DNA of 24,810 nt from a virus, in the IMG/VR virus record IMGVR_UViG_3300007735_000517, positions 1 through 24,810 of that record; one strand, given 5' to 3'. Below, one piece after another: positions 6,514 to 14,264 of the stretch. Position 1 is the stretch's first letter; every line of letters starts with the position of its first letter. Made by a program: the position numbers and the translations under genes. The notes under the pieces are model-generated. The model was not told the DNA's origin. It was given only the letters and a program-made list of their open reading frames with translations, and did no database searches.

Positions 6514-7095
6514 TTAATCCTTATAAAAAACGTGTTGGCCGATTTGGGTAATCTTTTGTTTGCGCCAGCCAGGGTTAACATAGGTTGCGTGATAGTACAA
6601 TGCGCTGGTCAGCCCAGGCAGTCTAAAATTTTCAAACAATACTTTTTTTGCTACTTCTTGACTTTCTGCATAAAGTCTAGGACTCACGGGTTTTATTCGA
6701 TGTGTGTTTTCGCAGGCCCAACTAAATTGGCATACTACTTTTTCATAAAAAATATTTTTTTGATAAACAACTCCACAGACGCCGTTTCCGAATTTTCCTT
6801 CTTGAACTCTGTTCATTGTAACCTGAGCCACTGCTACCTTACCTTCAAAAGGCTCGCTGGCGGCTTCCCAATAAATGTTTTTTGTAAGACAATCCAATTG
6901 TTTCATTTTGTCAGACATTGGAACCATTCCTGTGTTCTGTTGTGCAATCTGTTCGCGTAGGCTGTCTATTTTATTTGTAGTAATAGACGTTACCATGGTT
7001 GCTGCCAAAATCAATGCTAGACCAATTAAAAGGGTTCTAGCCAGTACTATCACTCCAGTATAGTATCGATTTGATATAGCGTGTTCTATAGCCAT
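6514..7095 (-). CDS. SleB-type cell-wall hydrolase with N-terminal membrane anchor
   Basis: 193 residues. A single hydrophobic segment (about 13-36) acts as a signal anchor. From about residue 65 the sequence matches the Hydrolase_2/SleB family: LTKNIYWEAASEP with the probable catalytic Glu77, then GKVAVAQVTMNRV, VCGVVYQ and CQFSW. SleB-family enzymes cleave peptidoglycan as lytic transglycosylase-type enzymes. In a phage this is the likely endolysin, reaching the periplasm by its anchor (a SAR-like arrangement), although a virion-carried hydrolase is possible. A very good AAGGAGAAG Shine-Dalgarno precedes the ATG. The gene has both a sigma70-type promoter and a late-type motif upstream. Confidence 0.85.
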   Translation of the reverse strand: MAIEHAISNRYYTGVIVLARTLLIGLALILAATMVTSITTNKIDSLREQIAQQNTGMVPMSDKMKQLDCLTKNIYWEAASEPFEGKVAVAQVTMNRVQEGKFGNGVCGVVYQKNIFYEKVVCQFSWACENTHRIKPVSPRLYAESQEVAKKVLFENFRLPGLTSALYYHATYVNPGWRKQKITQIGQHVFYKD

Positions 7096-7120
7096 ATTTC
7101 TTCTCCTTCTTTAAGAGTGT

Positions 7121-7128
7121 AATTTATA
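7121..7128 (-). promoter_or_regulatory. Candidate late promoter for the hydrolase gene
   Basis: TATAAATT on the minus strand, seven of eight bases of the T4 late consensus, 25 nt before the ATG at 7095. Late expression would suit a lysis enzyme. Confidence 0.5.
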
Positions 7129-7179
7129 TACCTAAAGTCAATGGCTATTAAGTGCCCACTTTACGGTATAAAGTAGCTT

Positions 7180-7208
7180 ATTATACAGAATTTCTGGAAA
7201 AAAATCAA
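7180..7208 (-). promoter_or_regulatory. Sigma70-type promoter before the hydrolase gene
   Basis: TTGATT (7203-7208), 17 bp, TATAAT (7180-7185) on the minus strand. The spacer holds an 11-bp dyad (CAGAATTTCTG, 7186-7196). The expected start is near 7173, leaving a leader of about 80 nt. Confidence 0.75.
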
Positions 7209-7214
7209 ATTATA

Positions 7215-7229
7215 TGAGTAGTTTACTCA
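7215..7229 (-). terminator. Weak hairpin after the 622-aa structural gene
   Basis: TGAGTA and TACTCA form a 6 bp stem with a 3-nt loop that includes the stop codon, followed on the minus strand by an AT-rich stretch ending in TTTTTT. The low GC makes it a weak or partial terminator. Confidence 0.35.
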
Positions 7230-9095
7230 CACTGGACCGTTCAATTTGATACCTGCGTCGGTCAAACTTTGATCGTTTCTGGCCTGTATCAAAATGGTTT
7301 TTAGCAGGTTGCCTGCTTGGTTATCCTGTGCCATATTATACAGCATATAGGCTGTGCCTATATTGGCACTGTCGATTCCAAAGCCTGTGAGATTCTCCAC
7401 GAAGCTAAAAATTTGTCCATTAAAACCAAAAGGTGTTACCGAAATACCTGCTTTGGAATAATTTTTAATTTCTCGTCGCAATAGCTTACAGGCCTCGTAA
7501 TAATTTGAATTAATCTTATCTAGTATTGCCGGAATGTTTTCTGTTGTGTCTGCGGCGATAGTATTCAGTAAATCATAGTAGGCTTGTTTTTTTGCATTGC
7601 ACTGTACTTCCCAGTAACCAGGGCCACCGGCACCGACTTGATATGTTCCCGATTCGTCGGATGAATACTGCGGTGGGGGAACAGGAACATATCTTTCAGC
7701 GGCCCGTTCTTCTGCACTGTTTAGAGGTATGGCTGCACCGGTCCTGCTAATTTCCATAAGTGCATTTGCCAACTGTTGACCATATTTTGTTTTAGAAAGT
7801 TCATCTACGCCTTCAACTACTAATTTCATATAATCGTTTAAGTAGCCTGATGGCGTTCCGATTACGTTCATTAATGTAATAGGATCGTTGCCCTCGGCCA
7901 AGGGCAAATACTTTTTAAAATTATCAACAATTTCTTGTGTTAATAATGTGTTTGTGCCTGCAATATCTTCCACGGTTGAACTTGGAATGTTTTCAATTTC
8001 ATCTATTAGGTTAACTAATGCATCGCCAGTTTCAAATGCCACTCCGGGAAACTTAAGATAAAGATCTTTACCAACTTCTTCTAAGTTAGCAAAACTGCTG
8101 TCATTTTTTAGGCCGCTGACTGATTCAATTGAAGTATAGTCTATTAGATTTCTTAATGCCACACATTGACTACCTATAGTGTCTTGTATGACCTGTAAGT
8201 CTGCGGGATCTGCAATAGATAAAAGTATATTTGTTATAAACAATCTATAATCTTCATTATAGATATCATCATAGACTACACCGGCCAAATATAATTTTTT
8301 GCTTAAATCACCTATGTATCCAAGATTATTATCTATTAAGACTTTGGCCACTGCCGCGGGAGATCCGAAATGTCCTTCTCCAATGGCCTGGGTCATTTTA
8401 CCTATATTTTTAAAACACAGTCTCAGTGCTTGGCCGTTTTGATACTTGATCAAATCCTGTGTTACGTATTCTGCATAACTTTTAAATCCATAGTAGGCCA
8501 AGTTTCTTTGTTCTACCTGTCGCATCTGTAAGAGATACTTATTGCTGATATCCACCCACCCCAATAGTTGGCCGAATGCACTGTAAAAGAAATCAAAGTT
8601 AAAACCCCCAGATGGACCTAATAATCTAGATATCTGTTGATCAACGTAAAAAACAAAATTGCCTTGCATGTCACTGAATTCACTGGTCGCCGGCATTGCT
8701 CCAGTTAATGCAGGGATAGCAGTGTTAGCTCCAAATGTACAACTTGCCGGGTTTTTCCAGTACTGCCTAAAATACCCTAACAAGTATGGCTTGACCTGTA
8801 TTTGTATATTCTGTCTCAGCGGAAATCCAAAATTTACTTGATTGGGATCTGCATCCGCTCCGCTGATAGCATCATAGAACAGATAGGTATTAGATGTATT
8901 CAGTTGCATGTTTACCAAATTACCCAGACTGCTAAGACTGCCTGAATAAACACCGCTCTGTGAAGGTATGTCAAAGTTTTGTGGTAAGGCCACTGTGATT
9001 GCGCCTGCGCCACCTTCGGCATCAACCTGTCCGTTGGGCACTGATATATAGCTTGGTGTTTTTGCGCCACCAACATATCGGGAGTCAACTGTCAT
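7227..9095 (-). CDS. Large virion structural-type protein, 622 aa
   Basis: A long soluble protein with no membrane segment or catalytic motif. The N-terminal part has a Gly- and Ala-rich start (SVPNGQVDAEGGAGAITVAL), then aromatic-rich segments; the middle and C-terminal parts are helical. Near residues 470-500 lies a Pro-rich, flexible linker (YVPVPPPQYSSDESGTY). It is in one block with the PAAR tip protein and the 196-residue protein, and overlaps the latter as ATGA, which suggests a tail or baseplate component. I recall homologues in marine T4-like phages annotated as structural or hypothetical. It has no obvious relative among the standard T4 proteins by eye. Confidence 0.65.
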   Translation of the reverse strand: MTVDSRYVGGAKTPSYISVPNGQVDAEGGAGAITVALPQNFDIPSQSGVYSGSLSSLGNLVNMQLNTSNTYLFYDAISGADADPNQVNFGFPLRQNIQIQVKPYLLGYFRQYWKNPASCTFGANTAIPALTGAMPATSEFSDMQGNFVFYVDQQISRLLGPSGGFNFDFFYSAFGQLLGWVDISNKYLLQMRQVEQRNLAYYGFKSYAEYVTQDLIKYQNGQALRLCFKNIGKMTQAIGEGHFGSPAAVAKVLIDNNLGYIGDLSKKLYLAGVVYDDIYNEDYRLFITNILLSIADPADLQVIQDTIGSQCVALRNLIDYTSIESVSGLKNDSSFANLEEVGKDLYLKFPGVAFETGDALVNLIDEIENIPSSTVEDIAGTNTLLTQEIVDNFKKYLPLAEGNDPITLMNVIGTPSGYLNDYMKLVVEGVDELSKTKYGQQLANALMEISRTGAAIPLNSAEERAAERYVPVPPPQYSSDESGTYQVGAGGPGYWEVQCNAKKQAYYDLLNTIAADTTENIPAILDKINSNYYEACKLLRREIKNYSKAGISVTPFGFNGQIFSFVENLTGFGIDSANIGTAYMLYNMAQDNQAGNLLKTILIQARNDQSLTDAGIKLNGPV

Positions 9096-9682
9096 AGTAT
9101 GCCCCCGCGTGGACCTGGTACACCATATGGCACTGTGGTATTGCCTTGAAAACTATCGTAACTAGTAGAAACAGTGTCGGTGTTATAAGGACTACCATCT
9201 GACCCTGGATAAGGACTGGTTAGGCCGCCTGTGCCATAGGGTCCACCTGCGCCACTGGCTGCAGATCCTCCACGTACCAATGATCCATAATACGTAAATA
9301 ATATTCTACCTAACTGCGCACTAATTGAACTAATATTGCCTATTAAAACTTTTTCTGTTCTATTTTCATCTTCGCCACAGTCCGGAGCACGCCTATAAAG
9401 ATAAACATCCTGACCTTCAGCTACATAGCTATAGCCCTGTAGACCACTGGCTTCGAATGTCAGCTTTGTACTAGGTCTAGATTCATAGACTGTGGGACTG
9501 AGAACTCCACTGTCCACGTATACCGTCATAGTGTCTAAAAAGGCCTTGTTAACAAGAATAGGACTATTACTGGCATTAATTGGAGCACCTGTCATGGTAT
9601 TGGCCAAGGCAATATGCAGAGGAGTAATACCCGAATTATCGGCGCTGGGTACTACATTGGCATATGAAGATGGTACTCTCAT
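9092..9682 (-). CDS. Virion structural-type protein with Gly/Ser/Pro-rich tail, 196 aa
   Basis: The N-terminal 140 residues look like a beta-rich domain (PILVNKAFLDTMTVYVDSGV, then KLTFEASGLQGYSYV). The last 55 or so are low complexity, rich in Gly, Ser, Pro and Tyr, ending GVPGPRGGIL, typical of flexible virion tails. It starts 3 nt after the PAAR gene and overlaps the next structural gene by ATGA. The context suggests a tail, spike or baseplate part. No enzymatic motif. Confidence 0.65.
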   Translation of the reverse strand: MRVPSSYANVVPSADNSGITPLHIALANTMTGAPINASNSPILVNKAFLDTMTVYVDSGVLSPTVYESRPSTKLTFEASGLQGYSYVAEGQDVYLYRRAPDCGEDENRTEKVLIGNISSISAQLGRILFTYYGSLVRGGSAASGAGGPYGTGGLTSPYPGSDGSPYNTDTVSTSYDSFQGNTTVPYGVPGPRGGIL

Positions 9683-9685
9683 GAA

Positions 9686-9976
9686 TTATCGCAAAATTAT
9701 AACATTCTGACTACCACCGGACACACTATGTCCACAGGTACCCTTGCTACCCTGTATCAGTGGTGCCACCCCGTTGACTACTACACCGCTGACGCTACTG
9801 AATACTACGCCAAAACAGTGTTGTGGTGATTTTGGACTACACAAAATATGTGGTGTAAACATACTTCCATTCAAGGCCACTGGGCGGCCGTCTACCGTAA
9901 CATTGCTGGCGCTGTTTCCAAACACAACACCGCCCATTCCAAATAAGTCACCTTCCCTTGTTACTCCACCTGGCAT
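9686..9976 (-). CDS. PAAR-domain spike-tip protein
   Basis: 96 residues, the usual size of a lone PAAR protein. The N-terminal MPGGVTREGDLFGMGG, the repeated Gly-rich short strands, and the metal-binding type residues His43 (TPH), His53 (QHC), Cys81 and His83 (CGH) fit the family. PAAR proteins form a cone that caps the central tail spike, with a metal ion near the tip; in T4 this is gp5.4. The extra Cys46 and Cys54 are less usual. It opens the virion block and lies 8 nt after the Sm-like gene. Confidence 0.85.
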   Translation of the reverse strand: MPGGVTREGDLFGMGGVVFGNSASNVTVDGRPVALNGSMFTPHILCSPKSPQHCFGVVFSSVSGVVVNGVAPLIQGSKGTCGHSVSGGSQNVIILR

Positions 9977-9984
9977 ACGTTTCC

Positions 9985-10293
9985 TTATGTAATAATAGGA
10001 CCTTTACCCACACTAATACCAGTAGTAGTGGTAATATAATGATCCTCTAATGCTTTGAGCGTGATCGAATGCATAATTACATGCTCAGATTTAAGCTCTA
10101 CATTTTTATTTATATCCGCGGAAAACAGGGTCTGTACTAACCCCAGACCCTGATGACTGGGTACCACTGTGCAGGGCTTGTTTAACACCCACTTATTGGC
10201 AGTTGATTCAACGATTTTTGCTACGATTTCATCGCCATTGACCAATTTAAAACAGACTATTTCGCCTGCGCCATATCCATTATTAAACAGCAT
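9985..10293 (-). CDS. Small Sm-like fold protein, 102 aa
   Basis: The stretch IVCFKLVNGDEIVAKIVEST, followed by a second strand-rich half with INKNVELKSEHVIMHSIT, reads as a small Sm/LSm-type beta barrel. Proteins of this kind are known from marine phages. Whether it binds RNA like Hfq or acts as a structural piece is not known. It overlaps the end of the glutaredoxin gene by 11 nt, so it belongs to the nrd operon by position, but directly precedes the virion genes. No typical Hfq RNA-contact motif is obvious. Confidence 0.55.
   Translation of the reverse strand: MLFNNGYGAGEIVCFKLVNGDEIVAKIVESTANKWVLNKPCTVVPSHQGLGLVQTLFSADINKNVELKSEHVIMHSITLKALEDHYITTTTGISVGKGPIIT
10107..10114 (-). promoter_or_regulatory. 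Possible internal late promoter before the virion block
   Basis: A perfect T4-consensus TATAAATA on the minus strand, inside the Sm-like gene and 130 nt before the PAAR start. It sits where an early operon meets virion genes, but such an octamer can arise by chance in AT-rich coding DNA. Confidence 0.35.
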
Positions 10294-10534
10294 TCAATCT
10301 TTCCTTAAGTTGATCTTCAGTGAGTCTGGACAGTCCTTGAAATCCGCCCTCAACAAAAACTTTTCCATCTTTATAAATTTGTGGCACTGTGCGATGGCCT
10401 TCACTGACAATAAATTCTCTAGCTTCGGGCTGTAGGTCTACTCTGATTTCTTCGAATTCGATATTTTTTAATTTTAATAAATTTTTTGCTTGGTCGCAAA
10501 AAGGGCAATTGGCTTTACTATATACTGTTAGCAT
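10283..10534 (-). CDS. Glutaredoxin
   Basis: 83 residues, the standard size of a bacterial Grx3-type glutaredoxin. The active site is CPFC (Cys10, Cys13), the cis-Pro motif is TVPQI (Pro51), and the glutathione-binding GG(F) follows near residue 63. It reduces disulfides using glutathione, and in T4-like phages it delivers electrons to ribonucleotide reductase. It lies downstream of nrdA and nrdB, which fits. The CPFC site is dithiol, so it is not the iron-sulfur monothiol class. A Shine-Dalgarno (GAGGAAA) and a candidate promoter precede it. Confidence 0.9.
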   Translation of the reverse strand: MLTVYSKANCPFCDQAKNLLKLKNIEFEEIRVDLQPEAREFIVSEGHRTVPQIYKDGKVFVEGGFQGLSRLTEDQLKERLNAV

Positions 10535-11579
10535 GTTTTATTTCCTCTATCTTATTATATACCATTTTTTGCATGGTGTCTTTTATTTTATGTTCCAAAC
10601 TGTACAGATGATTAAAATTATGTTCAACTATATTTTCAATATTCTTTTTTACATCATTGTAATTCTGACTGCCAAGATATTTTATTTGTTCAAATGCTTT
10701 AGAAAACCGTCGAACAGGATCCTCTTCTAAATCGTATGATTCATCAATTACATTGTCAAATGTTCTAAATCCCAACTTATGTAAATTTTTCAAATAACCC
10801 TGCGGTGCAAAAACTATAAACAAGCGTTTTGCGAATAGAGCTTTGGTAGTTTTTTCTGTAAAGAAGAATGAGTACTGACATATAGTTTCGGAAATTACAC
10901 TGTATTTTGTTCTATTAAAAATTTGCCAAGGAACAATATCACTGATGTTATATGTAATTTCAGGTCTGACTTCCCACTGTGGATCTAAATTAGGACTAAC
11001 GTATGGGTAAAGTAATTCTTTGCCATCCAGTATTTTTTTGGTTTGCTCGTCTACCGCGGCTATTGCTCTATAATCGCCCCGAAATACATTTCTGTAGTTT
11101 ACTATACTTTTTTCTAATAGATTGTTGGCTTGAAAGTTAGCCATTATAAAATCTCTATGACATTTTCTTGCGCCCAATAAAACATCAAAATCATATAACG
11201 GTTCTATGTCAGAACATTGAAATTTATTTTTTTGTACAAGATTAAAACACCACCATGGTCTATAAATTTCGTTATCACCGTCCACAGGAGTTTCAATGCT
11301 TCCCGCGGCTATTAGATAATTTTTGATGCCCTGTTCCTGTGTCCACTGTCTTAGTTGCCTAATGTCCCAATTTTCTATCTCGGACAGTAATATTAAATCA
11401 AATAGTTCGTGATTAAACGTGTTGGTATGCAGATTATAAAATGCGGGTACACAAGCAATTTTGATCTCTTGTGATAAAACTTCTTGAATGTCGGTGGATT
11501 GTTGGAATGAGTTATTAGTAAAGCCAAACCAATCTGCAAAACAGTCTACAGTAATTTTTGGGTTATAAACTTTTATCAT
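10518..11579 (-). CDS. Glycosyltransferase-like protein (first of two), 353 aa
   Basis: The C-terminal half contains the pattern SETICQYSFFFTEKTTKALF, then FIVFAPQGYLKNL and GFRTFDNVIDESYD. This matches a C-terminal domain I know from phage and bacterial glycosyltransferase-like proteins with a fucosyltransferase-type (GT-B) nucleotide-sugar site. The N-terminal half has the strand-helix pattern of such a fold (DLILLSEIENW, GIKNYLIAAGS). Donor and acceptor are unknown. It overlaps the upstream glycosyltransferase gene as ATGA and the glutaredoxin gene by 17 nt, so it is locked into the nrd operon. Confidence 0.6.
   Translation of the reverse strand: MIKVYNPKITVDCFADWFGFTNNSFQQSTDIQEVLSQEIKIACVPAFYNLHTNTFNHELFDLILLSEIENWDIRQLRQWTQEQGIKNYLIAAGSIETPVDGDNEIYRPWWCFNLVQKNKFQCSDIEPLYDFDVLLGARKCHRDFIMANFQANNLLEKSIVNYRNVFRGDYRAIAAVDEQTKKILDGKELLYPYVSPNLDPQWEVRPEITYNISDIVPWQIFNRTKYSVISETICQYSFFFTEKTTKALFAKRLFIVFAPQGYLKNLHKLGFRTFDNVIDESYDLEEDPVRRFSKAFEQIKYLGSQNYNDVKKNIENIVEHNFNHLYSLEHKIKDTMQKMVYNKIEEIKHANSI
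10554..10582 (-). promoter_or_regulatory. Candidate sigma70-type promoter for glutaredoxin
   Basis: AAGACA (10577-10582), 17 bp, TATAAT (10554-10559) on the minus strand, inside the end of the glycosyltransferase gene and 20 nt before the ATG at 10534. A dyad ACCAT/ATGGT (10561-10577) overlaps the spacer. The -35 matches 4 of 6. Confidence 0.5.
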
Positions 11580-12415
11580 AAAAATTTACTGACCTTTGAA
11601 AGAATGTGGTCGAAATTTATGACTTTCTTAGTGTCCCAGTCTAACTGTAGACTATCTTCTAACTTGGGTATTGCATCGCAGACACAGTTATAGTCAGAAG
11701 TTAAATTATTCAATTCTTCAAGTGTACGATATTGAAATCTACGTTGCTGTACAAGTTCTACTGGGCGTCTTGTCAAAGTCCAGTTGGCCAAATATTCATA
11801 CTCACTGAACCATCTTAATCCATTTTCTATCGGTACATTGTTGATAATAGCATCAAATACGTCACAGCGATTTCTTGCTATCAATGCTTCTTTGAGACTC
11901 AACCAATCCTCTTTGAACGCGGGCATAAACTCAGTCACAAAGCAATGTGGACTTTGTCTTGGTATACCAAGACTGTTTTCAATGACCTTGTAGTAGCCGT
12001 AACTGTGAGTTTCGTTAGGCAGATAAAAAAACTTGGGTTGGCCTAGTTGATTAACGCAGGTATAAGGCACAATGCTGAATGTATCTGGATCCTGAATCAT
12101 GACGCAGTCGGCATCAATGTAATCAATGCTGGCCATTTTTAATGCCTGCTGATAAAGCCAACTGCCCCTGTAATCATCGTCGAACCACCAGTTCTTCATA
12201 GTGGGGTAAAGACTGTTCATCAGATCGTCTGATACGTAAGTAAATTTATCAGTAGCTATGCCGTGATTTCTTAGTATTAAATCTAAGAGTTCACCGTCTA
12301 TGGGACTAAAGACATAGGTTGCGTCTATGTCCTTGAGGTAATGATCGAATTGTAAACTTAGGCAGGCATGACTGATTCTGTAACTGCCCAGAAACAATGC
12401 TCTAACAATTTTCAT
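11576..12415 (-). CDS. Glycosyltransferase-like protein (DUF6492 type), 279 aa
   Basis: A GT-A-like pattern: an N-terminal strand (VRALFLGSYR), then GSWLYQQALKMASIDYIDAD with a DxD-like DADCVMI that usually binds the nucleotide-sugar metal, later SPHCFVTEFMPAF and a helical C-terminus. This fits the DUF6492 family of putative glycosyltransferases as I remember it. The sugar and target are unknown; modification of phage DNA, a virion protein or host surface glycans are all open. The start overlaps the nrdB stop by one base (TAATG) and the stop overlaps the next gene as ATGA. Confidence 0.65.
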   Translation of the reverse strand: MKIVRALFLGSYRISHACLSLQFDHYLKDIDATYVFSPIDGELLDLILRNHGIATDKFTYVSDDLMNSLYPTMKNWWFDDDYRGSWLYQQALKMASIDYIDADCVMIQDPDTFSIVPYTCVNQLGQPKFFYLPNETHSYGYYKVIENSLGIPRQSPHCFVTEFMPAFKEDWLSLKEALIARNRCDVFDAIINNVPIENGLRWFSEYEYLANWTLTRRPVELVQQRRFQYRTLEELNNLTSDYNCVCDAIPKLEDSLQLDWDTKKVINFDHILSKVSKFL

Positions 12416-13524
12416 TACAGCGCAGGCAGTTCGTCATAGTCTAAAGCGTCGCTCATTACACCGATAACATAGTTAGTGCTTTCGTTTTCTTGTAATGCTG
12501 TCTGCTTCTTGCTGGTGTCGCTGTGTTTGTTAAACCACGGAATAGGTGTACTCTTGGGTGCAGGTAACCAGTACTTAATACCAATATCTTTTAGTGCGCC
12601 AACTGCTGTATAGTCAACAAAGTCTTTGAGGATGTTTGCATTCAATCCAATCACAGGACCTTTCTTGAATAGATAGTCAGCCCAGGATTTTTCTTCTGCG
12701 ATAACATCTCTATAAATCTGTAATACTTCTTCTTGGCATTCTTGTGCCGCTTTTGCAAAACGCGGATCTTCTTTAACCACTTGATTGATCAAGAATGCTG
12801 TCCAACCTTTGTGTAGCAGTTCGTCTTGTAGAATCAGACTGATAATGTTACCGTTGCCGATAAAGATTTTATTCTCTACCATAGCAAGTGATGTAGCAAA
12901 CGAAACCATAAAGCGGAATGCTTCAAGTGCATAACTAGCGTGTAGTGCTAGATAAATTGCTTTGATATGGCTTTCTTCTGGACAGTTATTTGGGTCATCA
13001 TCTGTTTCTTTGATGCAGTTAAACTTATGCAAATCATCGTAGTATCGGCCAACACTGGATGCCATGTCCACTATTTCTTGTGTGTCGTGAATAGTGTTGA
13101 AAACTTCCTTGGGTACATTGTAGATGTTGCGAATGATATGGCTATAGCTACGACTGTGAATATTAGTTTCAAAGAATGTCCAGTTGTAGACCAGTGCTTC
13201 TAGTTCCGGTAGGCTTACGACCGGAGTAAAGATTTGACTTGGGCCGCGACCCTGCAAGCTGTCAAGAGCAGTTTGCCTAAGCAGGTTACTAGTGAAGATA
13301 TGTTTAACTGCATCGCTGGCTTCCTTGAAATCTTGACTGTCTTTGGTCAAGCTGATCTCTTCTGGCACCCAGAAGAAACCACGTGCAGTTTTTTCAAAAT
13401 CTGCAATCTTGTTATACTTAACTTCTTCAAAACGTTGGATGGTAACTGGACCAGCTGGATCCAAAAACATTTTGCGTGATAGATAGTCTGTCTTTGTATT
13501 TAAATTGTATTGTTGTCGGCTCAT
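12415..13524 (-). CDS. nrdB: Class Ia ribonucleotide reductase small subunit
   Basis: 369 residues, normal for NrdB. It carries the di-iron centre and tyrosyl radical needed by NrdA. By alignment from memory with E. coli, the iron ligands are Asp88 (LDSLQGRGP), Glu119 and His123 (FFETNIHSRSY), Glu201 (ALEAFRF), Glu235 and His238 (DELLH), and the radical Tyr is Tyr127. The C-terminal tail (DALDYDELPAL) is of the type that docks on NrdA. One oddity: Glu119 and His123 are separated by three residues, while the canonical spacing is two. The gene overlaps the upstream desaturase by ATGA and the downstream glycosyltransferase by one base. Confidence 0.95.
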   Translation of the reverse strand: MSRQQYNLNTKTDYLSRKMFLDPAGPVTIQRFEEVKYNKIADFEKTARGFFWVPEEISLTKDSQDFKEASDAVKHIFTSNLLRQTALDSLQGRGPSQIFTPVVSLPELEALVYNWTFFETNIHSRSYSHIIRNIYNVPKEVFNTIHDTQEIVDMASSVGRYYDDLHKFNCIKETDDDPNNCPEESHIKAIYLALHASYALEAFRFMVSFATSLAMVENKIFIGNGNIISLILQDELLHKGWTAFLINQVVKEDPRFAKAAQECQEEVLQIYRDVIAEEKSWADYLFKKGPVIGLNANILKDFVDYTAVGALKDIGIKYWLPAPKSTPIPWFNKHSDTSKKQTALQENESTNYVIGVMSDALDYDELPAL

Positions 13525-14252
13525 TTTTGTTCTTTCTTAATTTGTAACAGCCCTAGGTAGCATAGTATTTTAGCATAAACATATCCTAAGTCAAATTCAA
13601 ACCAGTATCTGCTGAATTTTGGTTCCTTGGGATAATTATGATGATTATTATGTAGTTCTTCTCCGGCTAGCAAGATACCCAATGGAAAAAGATTTTTGGA
13701 CTTATCAGTGGGATGTCTATGACCTGCATAGCTGAATCCATATTTATGATTAGCATAGTTTCCTAAAAACACTGCTAACCAATCTTTTGTCAAATAGCGC
13801 ATCAGTATAGATAGTGCAAGTCCAATGACTCCAAACAATGTTAATGCCACTAGATGCAAAAACCAAGGTCCATACTTGGCATATTTTTCGTGCATATTTC
13901 TCTGCATCCAGTCGTTGGGTGTACTGACTTCAGGGCAATATTTTTTTGCATCCTCTGGATCAACTTTCCACTGAGTACACATTTCACGTAGACTCATACT
14001 GTAAGGACTGTGAGGATCTTCCTCACCGTCACTGGTAGCGTGATGTTTTCTATGGCGTCCGGCATAAGTTTCAGCCCAACGTGGTCCTAGTTGGCCACCG
14101 GTCCATAGAATAAATCTAAACACATATTCCAAAGGTTTAGAAACTACAAAAAGTCCGTGACCAATGGTTCTATGTATGTAAATGGTGTGTACGGCTAGCT
14201 TAATATGCAAAACCAATAGATAAAAGGCGAAAAACCAGTACCAATCAAACAT
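13521..14252 (-). CDS. Membrane fatty-acid desaturase
   Basis: About 243 residues. Three His boxes of the acyl-CoA/acyl-lipid delta-9 class are intact: HRTIGH (27-32), HRKHH (67-71) and HNNHH (about 201-205), together binding a di-iron site. GRHRKHHATSDGEEDPHSP is typical of the class. Hydrophobic segments surround the boxes (about 3-22, 45-52, 125-150), as expected for an integral membrane enzyme. It would introduce a cis double bond into membrane fatty acids using O2 and host electron carriers. I prefer the ATG at 14252: a GGAG lies 6 nt before it, but only 3 nt before the in-frame GTG at 14255. It sits between nrdA and nrdB and overlaps nrdB by ATGA. Confidence 0.88.
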   Translation of the reverse strand: MFDWYWFFAFYLLVLHIKLAVHTIYIHRTIGHGLFVVSKPLEYVFRFILWTGGQLGPRWAETYAGRHRKHHATSDGEEDPHSPYSMSLREMCTQWKVDPEDAKKYCPEVSTPNDWMQRNMHEKYAKYGPWFLHLVALTLFGVIGLALSILMRYLTKDWLAVFLGNYANHKYGFSYAGHRHPTDKSKNLFPLGILLAGEELHNNHHNYPKEPKFSRYWFEFDLGYVYAKILCYLGLLQIKKEQK

Positions 14253-14264
14253 CACTGGCTCCGA

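Noticed and set aside
7096-7226. A small RNA or tRNA gene in the longest gap
   Set aside because: No cloverleaf or stable fold is visible; the gap is explained by a weak hairpin, two promoter motifs and the ribosome binding site.
9696-9701. TATAAT before the gene starting at 9682
   Set aside because: The bases 17 bp upstream (GTGTCC) are no -35, and late expression is expected for this virion gene.
13741-13748. CATAAATA inside the desaturase gene
   Set aside because: It encodes the conserved residues NHKYG and is far from any late gene start; a few such matches are expected by chance in AT-rich DNA.
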